A stretch of 64,000 nt of DNA from Ardenticatenaceae bacterium (GTDB lineage: Bacteria; Chloroflexota; Anaerolineae; Promineifilales; Promineifilaceae). Within the stretch, counting starts at the first letter, position 1. The number at the start of each line of letters is the position of its first letter. A program made the position numbers and the translations under genes. The stretch covers positions 45,359-109,358 of the forward strand of contig WYBM01000059.1 in assembly GCA_011525915.1 (NCBI GenBank). Direction: 5' to 3'. The notes beneath the pieces were generated by a model, which saw only the letters and a program-made list of their open reading frames with translations, did no database searches and was not told where the DNA came from. Shown piece after piece: positions 42,367-51,655 of the stretch.

Positions 42367-43068
42367 ATGAAATGTCCTCGATGTCTTAAACATAACCAGG
42401 AAGGCACTCGCCGTTGCGCCTGCGGTTTTTCCTTCGATGAGGTCCCCCCCGCTGATCTGCAGGGGTGGTTCGCTGAAGTTAAGCACATATTGGAGACGGC
42501 TTATATCGCTGCCCCAACACCATGGCAACAATCTGGCAAGAGCGGCACTTTTGAAGAGTGGACTCGTCTCCGTCTGCCTAATGTGGCGGCCGTGAACGAG
42601 CCAGGCCGTTACCTCGACATCGGCTGTGCCAATGGCTATTTGCTGGAATGCTTGTTGGCCTGGACAAAACTGAAAGGAGTGGAAATAGTACCATATGGCT
42701 TAGACTATTCAGCCAGGTTGGTCAAACTGGCTCAGGCACGACTGCCTCATTACGTTGATCATATTTATGTCGGTAATGCCCTTTACTGGCAGCCGCCGCT
42801 CCGCTTCGATTATGTGCGCACGGAACTTGCCTATGTGCCCCACAACTATCGCCGCGCCTTTGTAGAAAGGCTGATAACAGAGTTCCTGACGGCTGAAGGA
42901 AAGTTGATCTTATCTGATTACCGCAGCCGTCGTGATGACTTGACACGGGGCTGGCTTGAGGATGACGTAAGGGATTGGGGTTTTGCAGTGGAAGCCACCT
43001 ATTCTGGTTATGGAGAAGATGGACTTGAATTGTGTCGTGTGGTAATTTTGCGAGCTGGGCAGGAATAG
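42367..43068 (+). CDS. SAM-dependent methyltransferase with an N-terminal zinc ribbon
   Basis: The 233-residue protein opens with a small four-Cys zinc ribbon (MKCPRCLKHNQEGTRRCACG). A class I methyltransferase domain follows, with the SAM-binding loop YLDIGCANGYLLE, the acidic residue in YGLDYSARLV and a VGNALYW loop. The final part (LILSDYRSRRDDL) fits the usual C-terminal strands. The substrate is unknown; the ribbon may bind nucleic acid or a protein. The gap before it, 42119-42366, has no gene. Confidence 0.78.
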   Translation: MKCPRCLKHNQEGTRRCACGFSFDEVPPADLQGWFAEVKHILETAYIAAPTPWQQSGKSGTFEEWTRLRLPNVAAVNEPGRYLDIGCANGYLLECLLAWTKLKGVEIVPYGLDYSARLVKLAQARLPHYVDHIYVGNALYWQPPLRFDYVRTELAYVPHNYRRAFVERLITEFLTAEGKLILSDYRSRRDDLTRGWLEDDVRDWGFAVEATYSGYGEDGLELCRVVILRAGQE

Positions 43069-43164
43069 GTAGCGAGTGATGGCATAGGGGTACAACCGCG
43101 CTGCCCAAGTTTATGCCAACGGTGCACACCAACTTTTGTCATTTGGATGGGCAAGGAAGCATCT

Positions 43165-44463
43165 ATGAATGAGCGCGAGAAAGAACATCATGTGGTGATC
43201 ATTGGTGGTGGTTTTGGGGGCCTGAATGCGGCCAAGGCGTTAAAGCGCAAACCGGTGCGGGTAACACTGCTGGATAAGCGAAACTTTCACCTGTTTCAGC
43301 CACTGCTTTACCAGGTAGCCACCGGCGGCCTTTCCCCGGGTGATATTGCTTACCCATTGCGGTCCGCCCTGGCCAGCGCCCCCAATATTGAAGTTCTGGC
43401 CGCCGAGGTCGTGGATATACTGCCTGATGAGCGCCGCATCATCTTAAGCGATGGCCAGCTGGACTATGACAGCTTGATTGTGGCCACCGGCGTCACCCAT
43501 CACTATTTTGGCCACGAGGTATGGGCCAACACTGCGCCAGGCCTGAAAACTGTTGAAGAAGCGCTGGATATGCGCCGCAAAATTCTCCTGGCCTTTGAAG
43601 CGGCCGAACGAGAGACAGACCCGGCCCAGCAGCGAGCCTGGCTCAACTTTGTGGTTGTGGGCGGCGGTCCCACGGGCGTAGAGTTGGCGGGGGCCATTGC
43701 CGGCCTGGCCAAAGAGACGATGGTTGGTGAATTTCGCCACATTGATCCCCGTGACGCGCAGATTGTTTTGCTGGAAGGGACTGAGCGTGTTCTCAATACA
43801 TTTCCGGAGGAACTATCGGTCAAAGCAGCCAAGGCATTGGTGGCCAGAGGTGTTGAAGTCCGCACAAGAACGTTGTTAACGGATATTAATGACGGCCACA
43901 TTTTGCTTAAAAACATAGCCGATGGGGAAGAAACGCGCTTAAGAGCGCGTACCATTCTGTGGGCTGCGGGAACAAAAGCGTCGCCTATGGGCCTGACATT
44001 GGCTGAGCGTACCGGGGCGGCGTTAGATCGGATGGGACGGGTGGTCGTGGAGCCTGATCTGTCTGTGCCTGGCCAGCCCAACTTGTTTGTGATTGGTGAT
44101 CTGGCTCATTATGTTCACCAAACGGGTGACCCTCTGCCGGGTGTGGCCCAGGTGGCTATGCAGCAAGGTAGATACGCGGCTCGAGTGATATTGGCCCGAC
44201 TGCAGGACAAAAAGCTGCCACCGTTCCACTACAAAGACAAAGGTACGATGGCGGTCATTGGGCGGAATGCGGCCGTAGCTGACCTGGGATCCCTCCATCT
44301 CCATGGGGTATTGGCCTGGCTTATCTGGCTCTTTGTCCATATCAACTTCTTGATAGGCTTTGACAACAAGCTGTTGGTGCTCATCCAATGGGCCTGGTCT
44401 TACTTCACCCGCAAACGAGGGGCGCGCCTGATCACCGGCGAAGACCCCTACCCACTTGTCTGA
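43165..44463 (+). CDS. ndh: Type II NADH:quinone oxidoreductase (NDH-2)
   Basis: The 432-residue flavoprotein has the FAD-binding fold VVIIGGGFGGLNAAKAL, NFHLFQPLLYQVATGGLSP, the second nucleotide fold VVVGGGPTGVELAGAI and LFVIGDLAHY near the C-terminus. A hydrophobic C-terminal stretch (about 385-410) supports membrane attachment. It passes electrons from NADH to quinone without pumping protons. ATG 43165 has aagga 7 bases upstream and is preferred to ATG 43147. Confidence 0.93.
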   Translation: MNEREKEHHVVIIGGGFGGLNAAKALKRKPVRVTLLDKRNFHLFQPLLYQVATGGLSPGDIAYPLRSALASAPNIEVLAAEVVDILPDERRIILSDGQLDYDSLIVATGVTHHYFGHEVWANTAPGLKTVEEALDMRRKILLAFEAAERETDPAQQRAWLNFVVVGGGPTGVELAGAIAGLAKETMVGEFRHIDPRDAQIVLLEGTERVLNTFPEELSVKAAKALVARGVEVRTRTLLTDINDGHILLKNIADGEETRLRARTILWAAGTKASPMGLTLAERTGAALDRMGRVVVEPDLSVPGQPNLFVIGDLAHYVHQTGDPLPGVAQVAMQQGRYAARVILARLQDKKLPPFHYKDKGTMAVIGRNAAVADLGSLHLHGVLAWLIWLFVHINFLIGFDNKLLVLIQWAWSYFTRKRGARLITGEDPYPLV

Positions 44464-44532
44464 GAACCCTGTCACTGGTGCCAGGTAGGTCAATCATCGG
44501 TGTCGGCACAACAGCTGTCTTTTATACCCTTC

Positions 44533-45267
44533 TCATGTGGCCTCTTGACCCCCTCGCATCATGCCTTCGGCAAGGTGGGGTATAACTCTGTTGAGCCACA
44601 GAAGCAGCTTCACCTTGCCAATTTGCACTTCATACTGATCATGTTTGAAGCTGCGCCAGAATGTGTCTACTACTGCTTCCGGTGTCATCTTCTCCTGCCC
44701 TCTGCCTTGTGTCATGGGTGTGTCTACTAATGGAGGGATGATTTCAAAGACGTTTACGGCCGTTTTTTCCAACTGCCAACGCAGCGATTTGGTGAAGATG
44801 TGCACGGCCGCTTTACTACCACAATAGACGGGTGCATGCTCTTTTGGTACAAATCCCAGCGCCGACGACACATTGACAATGGCGGCCTCTTTTTGGCCCA
44901 GGAGTTGGGGTAGTAATAGTTTGGTTAGATAAAGAGGGCCAAGCACATTGGTCCCGATTTCAGCCGCAATGATGTCTAACGATTGGTATGGGTCAGCAAA
45001 ATCATAGTTATATTGCACGGCGGCATTGTTGATCAGAATGTTTATGTGGGGGTGTCGCTGCGGCAATTGTGCCAGTGAGGCCACATCTTGTACATCCATT
45101 CTCTCCGTTGTGCAGCCGGGCAGCATGTCTCGAACACGCGCTAGCTTTGCTTCATCCCGCCCCAGCACAATGATGTTATTTTGCTCTTGCCAAAAACGCC
45201 TGGCCAGGGCCAGGCCAATGCCTGAACTTCCGCCTGTAATGAGTACAGTGTTCCCTTTGGTTTTCAT
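44533..45267 (-). CDS. Short-chain dehydrogenase/reductase (DltE-like)
   Basis: The 244-residue enzyme has the cofactor loop TGGSSGIGLALA, NNAAVQYN, the catalytic Ser in NVSSALGF and the YCGSK active-site Tyr-Lys pair. It is a classical SDR; substrate unknown. The start has aggag 7 bases upstream. It lies 71 bases behind the Crp-like regulator on the same strand, which probably controls it. The annotation 'DltE-like' reflects overall resemblance only; no dlt genes are present. Confidence 0.86.
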   Translation of the reverse strand: MKTKGNTVLITGGSSGIGLALARRFWQEQNNIIVLGRDEAKLARVRDMLPGCTTERMDVQDVASLAQLPQRHPHINILINNAAVQYNYDFADPYQSLDIIAAEIGTNVLGPLYLTKLLLPQLLGQKEAAIVNVSSALGFVPKEHAPVYCGSKAAVHIFTKSLRWQLEKTAVNVFEIIPPLVDTPMTQGRGQEKMTPEAVVDTFWRSFKHDQYEVQIGKVKLLLWLNRVIPHLAEGMMRGGQEAT

Positions 45268-45337
45268 GAATAACTCCTAAAGTTGATGTTGTTATTCATG
45301 ATTGTGCATCAAACGGCCGTCAGTTCATTATCCTATG

Positions 45338-45916
45338 TTAATGGTTTTTTAATTGCGCCCGAATTCGGCTCAATGTAACCGGGGTGATGCCCAAATAAGA
45401 AGCAATATGGTATTGTTTTAATCGTGCCTCTAAGCCCGGGTAGTCAGCCAGAAACTTTAGATATCGGCTGGTAGCATCATCAAGCAGAAGTTCACTTTCT
45501 CGTTTTTCCTTTTTGATGAACAATGTTTCAGCCAGCTTACGATTGATGATTTGCCAACAATGGTGCCCGTTAGATAAAGTGTTGTAGGCATCATAATTGG
45601 CAGCCAGCAACACTGTGTCTTCAACAGTCTCTGTGAATAGCCGCGATGGTTCTGCCAACAGCAATGCGCTGTAGGCGGCCACAAAGCTGTTTTCCATACA
45701 GAAAGATTTTGTGAAATCATTCCCTTCCTTATCAATGTAATACAAACGCAATAAGCCGGAAATGACAAAGCCCAACGTTTGTGGCGTGGCGCCCGCCCGG
45801 ACAAAAAAATGCCCTTTGTCTAATCGTAAGGGGTGAAAGATAGCTTCTGCTTTTTTTAATTCGCCTGTTGGAATGGGCGTCATGGATTGCAGCACTGAGA
45901 ACAGTTGTTGGTGCAT
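45338..45916 (-). CDS. Crp/Fnr-like transcriptional regulator
   Basis: The 192-residue protein has an N-terminal cyclic-nucleotide-binding-type beta roll (FFVRAGATPQTLGFVISGLLRLYYID) and a compact C-terminal DNA-binding part with YHIASYLGITPVTLSRIRAQL. The effector-binding Arg-x-x-Leu pattern of true cAMP receptors is not evident, and no Fe-S cysteines are arranged as in FNR. It precedes the SDR gene and likely regulates it. No clear ribosome site precedes the start. Confidence 0.85.
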   Translation of the reverse strand: MHQQLFSVLQSMTPIPTGELKKAEAIFHPLRLDKGHFFVRAGATPQTLGFVISGLLRLYYIDKEGNDFTKSFCMENSFVAAYSALLLAEPSRLFTETVEDTVLLAANYDAYNTLSNGHHCWQIINRKLAETLFIKKEKRESELLLDDATSRYLKFLADYPGLEARLKQYHIASYLGITPVTLSRIRAQLKNH

Positions 45917-45986
45917 GGTGTAAAAGTAACAGCAGTTATTGGGAAAGACAAGCAGCTGGTTGGTCTAGTTGCGGTAGTACTCCTGA

Positions 45987-47432
45987 TTACGGGGCCGGGG
46001 GTGTACGTGTGGGTGGTGGCGGGGGTGTACGGGTGGGCGGTTCTTGCGGCGGTTCTGTCGCTGCTGGCGGGGGAATGTCCGTTGGGGGTGGAGGGAGAGA
46101 GGTGGGTGGCACACTTGTGGCCTCTGCCGTTGGCCAAGGGGTATAGGTAGCCGAGGGTACAGGTGTACGCGTGGGTGTCACACTTGGGGTAAAGGTCATG
46201 GTAACAGACGGTGTAGACGTGGGTGTAAGGGTGGGGGGCGCTGTTTTTGTCGGTGTTATGGAAGGCGTGGCCACGGCCGTGTTTGTGGGCCTGGTAGTGG
46301 GCGAAGGGGGCAGCTGGGTAGGCGGCCGTGTGGTGGCCGTTGTTGTGGGCACGGCCGTTGCTTCTGCAAATATCACCGGCAGCGCAGGGGGTGTAGCCGT
46401 GGCCGCCAGACCCCGCATTATATTCGGGACCTGGCCCCCAAAGATCAGGCCAAGCAGCAAGAGCAGCAGGCCCACCGGCAGCAAGGCCAGCCACGTGCGC
46501 CGGGCTGGTCTGGGCGGAACACGGCCGTCGCCCGATGCCGCGGACTCATGCCCTGGTAAGATCGTAGTCGGGCGGCCTGCCACGCCTATGGCGGCTGCAT
46601 AGGCGGCAGCCATAGTGGCCACATCTGAAAAGCGCTTCTCGGCTTTTAGGGCCATCGCTTTAAGCACAACGTCCTCCACGGCTGACGGCAGGGCAGGGTT
46701 GAGCAGGCGTGGGTGCGGCGGTGGCTCTTCGATCTTCCGCAGGATAAGGGTGAGAATGTTTTCCTCTTCATACGGTCGCCGCCCGGTGAGCATCTCATAA
46801 AGAATGGCCCCTAAGGCGTAGACATCTGTGCTGGTTGTGACCGTACCGCCTTCAATTTGTTCAGGAGCCATGTAGATAGGGGTGCCTAACGTCAGGCTGC
46901 TGCGGGTGTTCATGTTGACACCCACGATCTTGGCAAAGCCAAAGTCTGTCAGGTAGACATGGTCATCACCGTTCAGCAGAATATTGGCCGGTTTTAAATC
47001 CCGATGAATAGCACCCTGCTCGTGAGCGAACTGCAAAGCGGCGGCTGTTTGCTGCAAAAAATGATAGGCTTGTTCCAGGGCCAACGGCCGGGCGCGTTGG
47101 GCCAGGTAAACGTCTAACGATGGCCCGTTGATATACTGCATTACAATGTAGTACAGGCCGTCCTCAGTCACGTCAAAATCATACACCTGTACAATGTGGG
47201 GGTGAAGCAGGGCCGCGGCCGTTTGGGCCTCGTGGCGGAAACGCTTGATAAACCCGGGGTCTTTGGTATGTGCTGGATAGAGGATTTTGATAGCCAGGTC
47301 GCGGGCCAGGTCTGGGTGCACAGAACGGTAGATTTCGGCCGTGCCTCCACTGCCCAACAGTTCCAGCAGCGTATATCGGCCAACGACCCGGCCGGTGTGG
47401 TATGCATACTGGGTTTGGGCTGCCTGGTTCAT
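45987..47432 (-). CDS. Membrane-anchored Ser/Thr protein kinase with a Thr/Pro-rich extracellular tail
   Basis: The 481-residue kinase has a Hanks-type domain (about 18-285): LLGSGGTAEIY, the ATP-binding Lys in AIKIL, HRDLKPANILL, DFGFAK and MAPEQ. After a Pro-rich juxtamembrane part comes one membrane helix (about 318-338). The outer tail of about 130 residues is almost entirely Thr/Pro repeats and has no PASTA or other sensor domain. The tail DNA is strongly low-complexity. The kinase stands alone between crp and pncB with about 160 bases ahead of it. Substrates are unknown. Confidence 0.92.
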   Translation of the reverse strand: MNQAAQTQYAYHTGRVVGRYTLLELLGSGGTAEIYRSVHPDLARDLAIKILYPAHTKDPGFIKRFRHEAQTAAALLHPHIVQVYDFDVTEDGLYYIVMQYINGPSLDVYLAQRARPLALEQAYHFLQQTAAALQFAHEQGAIHRDLKPANILLNGDDHVYLTDFGFAKIVGVNMNTRSSLTLGTPIYMAPEQIEGGTVTTSTDVYALGAILYEMLTGRRPYEEENILTLILRKIEEPPPHPRLLNPALPSAVEDVVLKAMALKAEKRFSDVATMAAAYAAAIGVAGRPTTILPGHESAASGDGRVPPRPARRTWLALLPVGLLLLLLGLIFGGQVPNIMRGLAATATPPALPVIFAEATAVPTTTATTRPPTQLPPSPTTRPTNTAVATPSITPTKTAPPTLTPTSTPSVTMTFTPSVTPTRTPVPSATYTPWPTAEATSVPPTSLPPPPTDIPPPAATEPPQEPPTRTPPPPPTRTPPAP

Positions 47433-47592
47433 TGTCTAACTCGTATCTGGGTCGGTCAAAGTGCCAGAGTTTACCAAAAGGGTCACAAGGAAGGCACTTT
47501 TAATCCTCTTCCAAGTGGGATTATAGAAAAACCAGAACATCGCCTGTGTGAAAAAGCCGTGACCGTTCTCATGAGTGTATGGGCGATTTGTC

Positions 47593-49140
47593 CTATGTTT
47601 TGAAGGCAGCTATCAGGTCTTGTTTAAGCTGCCACAGCCTGGGGGTTAAGGAGACATGGTAAATATGGGGGTAGAGCAGCCGGCGTACGCCAGAATCCAG
47701 ACGCTCCAGGTCAGCCTGCCGCTGTGCTCGCATCTCAGCCATGGAAGGCATGTCATAAACCAGATTGCCCTCATTCAAAATAGTCACCAGCAGCGGCTCA
47801 ATTTCCGAGATCTCGGCTTTGGTCATGTCTCGCCAGACACCGGCATCGGTGGGATGTTGCAGGTGCAGGGAGTCCATGTGCTGTGGGTCTTCATCTAACA
47901 GGCTGAGCAAATCGGCCGTTGCCTGACCACGCTCGTCATAAATGCGCCACACTTGTTTTGTGCCGGGGTTCGGCGTCTTCACCGGGTTTTCTGAGATTTT
48001 TATGGCCGGGATCCAGGCGCCCCCGTCAGCCTGGGTGGCCACCAGTTTATAGACACCGTCCAGGGCCGAATCACCAGCGGAAGTGATCAGGTTTGTGCCT
48101 ACACCATAGACCAGCCGGGCGATGACATGGTCGGCGTCTGCACCGATGCGCGGCGCTTCTTCGGCAATTTGGGCCAGAATTTGCAATATGGTCATCTCAT
48201 CAAGTTGGTTAGATAACACGATACTGGTATCTGGGAAACCGGCTTTGTCAAGCATATGGGCGGCCTGCACTGCCAGGTAAGCCAGGTCGCCGGAATCCAG
48301 CCGAATGCCTAGCGGTTTATGGCCCTTACGTTTGAGCTCCTCAAATACCTTAATGGCATTGGGTAGGCCACTTTGCAGCGTGTTGATCGTGTCTACCAGC
48401 AGCAGGCAGTCATCTGGGTAGACGTCTGCATAGGCCCGAAAAGCCCCCAGTTCCCCTTCACCCCGGGCCATAAAAAGCTGCACCATGCTGTGGGCGTGTG
48501 TGCCTTTGGGCGGGAAGCCTAGTACCTGGGAGATGCCCACGTTGGAGGTGAAGTTGGCACCGCCAATAAGGGCCGCCCGCGCACCGGCGTTGACGCCGCG
48601 TTCGTGGCCGCGCCGCATACCAAATTCGAGCAGCAGTTGGCCGCGCCCGGCATGGCTGATGCGGGCGGCGCGGGTGGCGATGAGTGTGGCGTAGTTGAGC
48701 ATGTTGAGTAAGGCGGTTTCTAGAATTTGGGCCATAGCCAGGGGTCCCTGCACGGCCGTTAACGGCACATTGGGGTGCACTACCCGCCCCTCTGGGATGG
48801 CCCGCAGGGTAATCCCGGCAAAGTTGCCATGCGCCCGCAGCCATTTCAGAAAATCGTCGGCAAAGAGGCGTTCCCCTGTTTGCCCGGTCTGGCTGCGTAA
48901 AAAAGCCACGTCTTCATCCGTGAAGTGAGACGTATGCATCCAGTCCAGCAGCCATTCCAGCCCGGCATTGATGCAGTAGCCTGCTTTATGGACACCATAA
49001 TCTGGGTAGCTGCGAAAGAAATGGTCAAATTGGGCCGGTATCTCATGCAAGCCCATACGAAAATAAACGTTTGCCATCGTAAGTTGATACATATCGGTGA
49101 ATAAAATACCTTCGGCCATCTGTTTGGCAGCGGGTTTCAT
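47593..49140 (-). CDS. pncB: Nicotinate phosphoribosyltransferase
   Basis: The 515-residue enzyme makes nicotinate mononucleotide from nicotinate and PRPP in the Preiss-Handler NAD salvage route. The N-terminal TDMYQLTMANVYF, the RAARISHAG region, the GTHAHSMVQLF active-site His segment and GIRLDSGDLAYLA are as expected for the family, and the length fits. The start ATG 49140 has ggag 9 bases upstream. It begins 21 bases behind livF, so it is very likely the last gene of the liv operon. Confidence 0.94.
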   Translation of the reverse strand: MKPAAKQMAEGILFTDMYQLTMANVYFRMGLHEIPAQFDHFFRSYPDYGVHKAGYCINAGLEWLLDWMHTSHFTDEDVAFLRSQTGQTGERLFADDFLKWLRAHGNFAGITLRAIPEGRVVHPNVPLTAVQGPLAMAQILETALLNMLNYATLIATRAARISHAGRGQLLLEFGMRRGHERGVNAGARAALIGGANFTSNVGISQVLGFPPKGTHAHSMVQLFMARGEGELGAFRAYADVYPDDCLLLVDTINTLQSGLPNAIKVFEELKRKGHKPLGIRLDSGDLAYLAVQAAHMLDKAGFPDTSIVLSNQLDEMTILQILAQIAEEAPRIGADADHVIARLVYGVGTNLITSAGDSALDGVYKLVATQADGGAWIPAIKISENPVKTPNPGTKQVWRIYDERGQATADLLSLLDEDPQHMDSLHLQHPTDAGVWRDMTKAEISEIEPLLVTILNEGNLVYDMPSMAEMRAQRQADLERLDSGVRRLLYPHIYHVSLTPRLWQLKQDLIAAFKT

Positions 49141-49161
49141 AGATGTATCTCCGTCGTCACC

Positions 49162-49857
49162 TTACACCCCCAGATATTGATGCATCACATCTTCCCGTCC
49201 GTTCAAATCCTCCGGCGTACCGTTGAAGACGATCTGCCCTTTGCTCATCACGTAAACGCGGTCGGCAATGCCCAGGGCCATCGCCAGATTTTGCTCCACA
49301 AATAGAATGGACAGCCCCTCGTCGCGTAACCGGCTGATGATCCGGCCGATTTCGGCCACGATAAGCGGAGCCAACCCTTCAGAGGGTTCATCCAGCAGCA
49401 GCAGGTCAGGGTTGGTCATCAGCGCTCGCCCGATGGCCAACATTTGTTGTTCGCCGCCGCTGAGCTTTCTGCCCCGATGGTCAAGCCGCTGGGCCAGTGA
49501 GGGAAATGTGTGCAAGATACGTTCAAACGTCCAGCCGCCTTTAGCCGCGCCGCGAGCTGCCAGCGTCATGTTTTCACGCACGGTCAGGGTGGGGAAGATG
49601 TCACGCCCCTGGGGCGCCAGCCCCACCCCCAACCGGGCGATCTCGTACGCGGGTTTGCCGGTGATGTCCACGTTATTGAGCTGCACACGGCCGTCACGCG
49701 GCGGTGTGAAACCAATAATGGATTTGATGGTGGTCGTTTTACCCACGCCATTTCGACCCAACAAAGCCACCGTCTCCCCTTTGTTAACGGCCAGGGAGAC
49801 GCCTTGTAAAACGTGGCTGCGGCCGTAATAAGTGTGAATGTTTTCTACAGAAAGCAT
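49162..49857 (-). CDS. livF: Branched-chain-amino-acid-type ABC transporter ATPase LivF
   Basis: The 231-residue ATPase has Walker A GRNGVGKTT, the signature LSGGEQQM, Walker B LLLLDEPSEGLAP and the switch His region ILFVEQNL. It pairs with LivG to drive uptake. It starts 2 bases behind livG and is followed by pncB. Substrate range is set by the binding protein, not by this subunit. Confidence 0.93.
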   Translation of the reverse strand: MLSVENIHTYYGRSHVLQGVSLAVNKGETVALLGRNGVGKTTTIKSIIGFTPPRDGRVQLNNVDITGKPAYEIARLGVGLAPQGRDIFPTLTVRENMTLAARGAAKGGWTFERILHTFPSLAQRLDHRGRKLSGGEQQMLAIGRALMTNPDLLLLDEPSEGLAPLIVAEIGRIISRLRDEGLSILFVEQNLAMALGIADRVYVMSKGQIVFNGTPEDLNGREDVMHQYLGV

Positions 49858-49859
49858 GG

Positions 49860-50654
49860 CTAACTGTTTCCCAAATAAATCGCCTGTACCTGGGCATCTT
49901 GTCGTACCTCTTGCGGCGAGCCGCTGCGGATGATCTGGCCGTAGTGCAGCACCGTAATCCGGTCGGCCAGGCTGAAAATAACATCCATGTCATGCTCCAC
50001 AATCATCATGGTCAGGTCACGCGGCAGGCTTTGAATCAGGCGCACAATGTCTGCTGTTTCTGCCGGAGACATGCCGGCCGTCGGCTCGTCGAAAAGCAAG
50101 ATTTTGGGCCGCGTGGCCAGCGCCAGGGCAAGTTCCAGCGCCCGTTGTTGGCCATAAGCCAGTTCGCCGACCTTTATAGCTTGTTGGGGCAACAGGCCCA
50201 CCTGTGCCAGAATGCCTGTCACCGATTCGGTCACGGCCGTAAACGCCGTTATCCCTTTAAACCAATGACGGTTAATGCCTTCCTGGTGTTGGACCGCCAG
50301 GCGCACATTTTCGTGGACGGTTAGCCCGGTAAACAGGTTGTTGCGTTGGAACGTATGGCCCAACCCCAGGTTAGCACGCTGGTAGACGGAGAGAGAGGTT
50401 ACCTCACGGCCGTGCAGCCAAACAGCGCCTTTGGTAGGCTGCAGCTCACCGGTGATGACATTAAAAAACGTGCTTTTGCCCGCGCCATTGGGCCCAATGA
50501 TGGCATGGCGTTCGCCGGCCGCAACGGTCAGGTTAACACGAGATAACGCCCGTAACCCGCCAAAATTTTTACTTAGGTTTTTTACTGCTAACGCATGCAT
50601 GCCAAACTCTTTAAACTGAAGGGACACAGCCCCCGCTGCCTCTTCAGCCATCAT
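49860..50654 (-). CDS. livG: Branched-chain-amino-acid-type ABC transporter ATPase LivG
   Basis: The 264-residue ATPase has Walker A GPNGAGKST and Walker B ILLFDEPTAGMSP. The signature sits in LAYGQQRALELALAL, where LSGGQ is replaced by YGQQR as usual in LivG. ATG 50654 forms an ATGA overlap with the livM stop; the longer open frame to 50876 encodes a non-native leader inside livM and is rejected. A 20-odd residue N-terminal extension precedes the standard LivG start at MHALAVKNL. Confidence 0.93.
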   Translation of the reverse strand: MMAEEAAGAVSLQFKEFGMHALAVKNLSKNFGGLRALSRVNLTVAAGERHAIIGPNGAGKSTFFNVITGELQPTKGAVWLHGREVTSLSVYQRANLGLGHTFQRNNLFTGLTVHENVRLAVQHQEGINRHWFKGITAFTAVTESVTGILAQVGLLPQQAIKVGELAYGQQRALELALALATRPKILLFDEPTAGMSPAETADIVRLIQSLPRDLTMMIVEHDMDVIFSLADRITVLHYGQIIRSGSPQEVRQDAQVQAIYLGNS

Positions 50655-51655
50655 GTTTCTTCTTTCCGTTGACCGCGCAGAATGCCCAGGATGCCTTTGG
50701 GGGCATACAGCACAAACAGAATAAAAAGAATGCCTTCCAATGTTTCCCATCGGGCGATGTAGCTGCTGGCAAACTGGGGAAAAAGCCGCACCAGCGCGGC
50801 CCCCAACACCGGGCCGCTTAACGTGCCTGTGCCGCCAATGATGACCATCACAATGGCCTCGCCGGAAATGGTCCAATACAAATTATTGGGCGAGGCGTGC
50901 CGGAAGAAAAGGACTAACAGCATGCCGGCCAGCCCGGCAAAAGCGCCAGAGATGGCAAAAGCGGCCATTTTATAGCGAAAGGTGTTGTAGCCCAACGACT
51001 TTAGGCGTGGCTCATTTTCCCGAATACCGCGCAGCGCCCAACCAAAAGGGCTGTTGACGATGTGCTGCAGCAGCCAGTAGGACAGAATAAAAAAGAGCAG
51101 CAGCAGAAAGTAGTAATCTTCACGGCTGCTGATCTGATAGCTGAGCGGGCCAAGGCCAATCATGGGCTGGGGCACACCAGGCAGCCCATCAGAGCCGCCG
51201 GTGACGCCTGACCAGCGTATGGCGATGCTAAAAAGCATCTGGGCGGAAGCCAGGGTAATCATTAAAAAGTAGATGCCGCTGGTGCGCAGGGCAAAAAAGC
51301 CGATGATCAGGGCGGTCACGGCCGTGACCGTTACCACCACGAGCAGCAGTACCAACAAATTATTTGTCAGCCCCAGAGCCAGGGCATTGGTGCTGGAAAG
51401 GTAAGCGGTGACATAGGCCCCCAATCCAAAGAAGGCGGCGTGCCCAAAGGAGGGCAGACCAGTATAACCCAGCAGTAGATCCAGGCTCATGGCAAAGATG
51501 GCAAAAGCCATCACTTCAATGGCCAGGGCCTTGTGGTAAAGCGTGCTGACAAAAGGGAAGATAACTGCCAGGCCCAGGAATACCAGCCAGACAACCGCCC
51601 GCTTCCGGTGGACCCAACCGCGCATTCGAGCCCATTGCACAGACACGGCCGTCAT
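50651..51655 (-). CDS. livM: Branched-chain-amino-acid-type ABC transporter permease LivM
   Basis: The 334-residue permease has about nine membrane segments and the family loops GLPSFGHAAFFGLGAYV and LRGIRENEPRLKSLGYN. ATG 51655 makes an ATGA overlap with the livH stop, and the first codons ACG GCC GTG are a copy of the genome palindrome. The open frame up to 51757 lies inside livH and is rejected. Confidence 0.93.
   Translation of the reverse strand: MTAVSVQWARMRGWVHRKRAVVWLVFLGLAVIFPFVSTLYHKALAIEVMAFAIFAMSLDLLLGYTGLPSFGHAAFFGLGAYVTAYLSSTNALALGLTNNLLVLLLVVVTVTAVTALIIGFFALRTSGIYFLMITLASAQMLFSIAIRWSGVTGGSDGLPGVPQPMIGLGPLSYQISSREDYYFLLLLFFILSYWLLQHIVNSPFGWALRGIRENEPRLKSLGYNTFRYKMAAFAISGAFAGLAGMLLVLFFRHASPNNLYWTISGEAIVMVIIGGTGTLSGPVLGAALVRLFPQFASSYIARWETLEGILFILFVLYAPKGILGILRGQRKEET

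Noticed and set aside
45868..46602. Gly/Val/Arg-rich plus-strand frames opposite the kinase tail
   Set aside because: They are the reverse of the Thr/Pro-rich stalk codons and have no independent coding signal.
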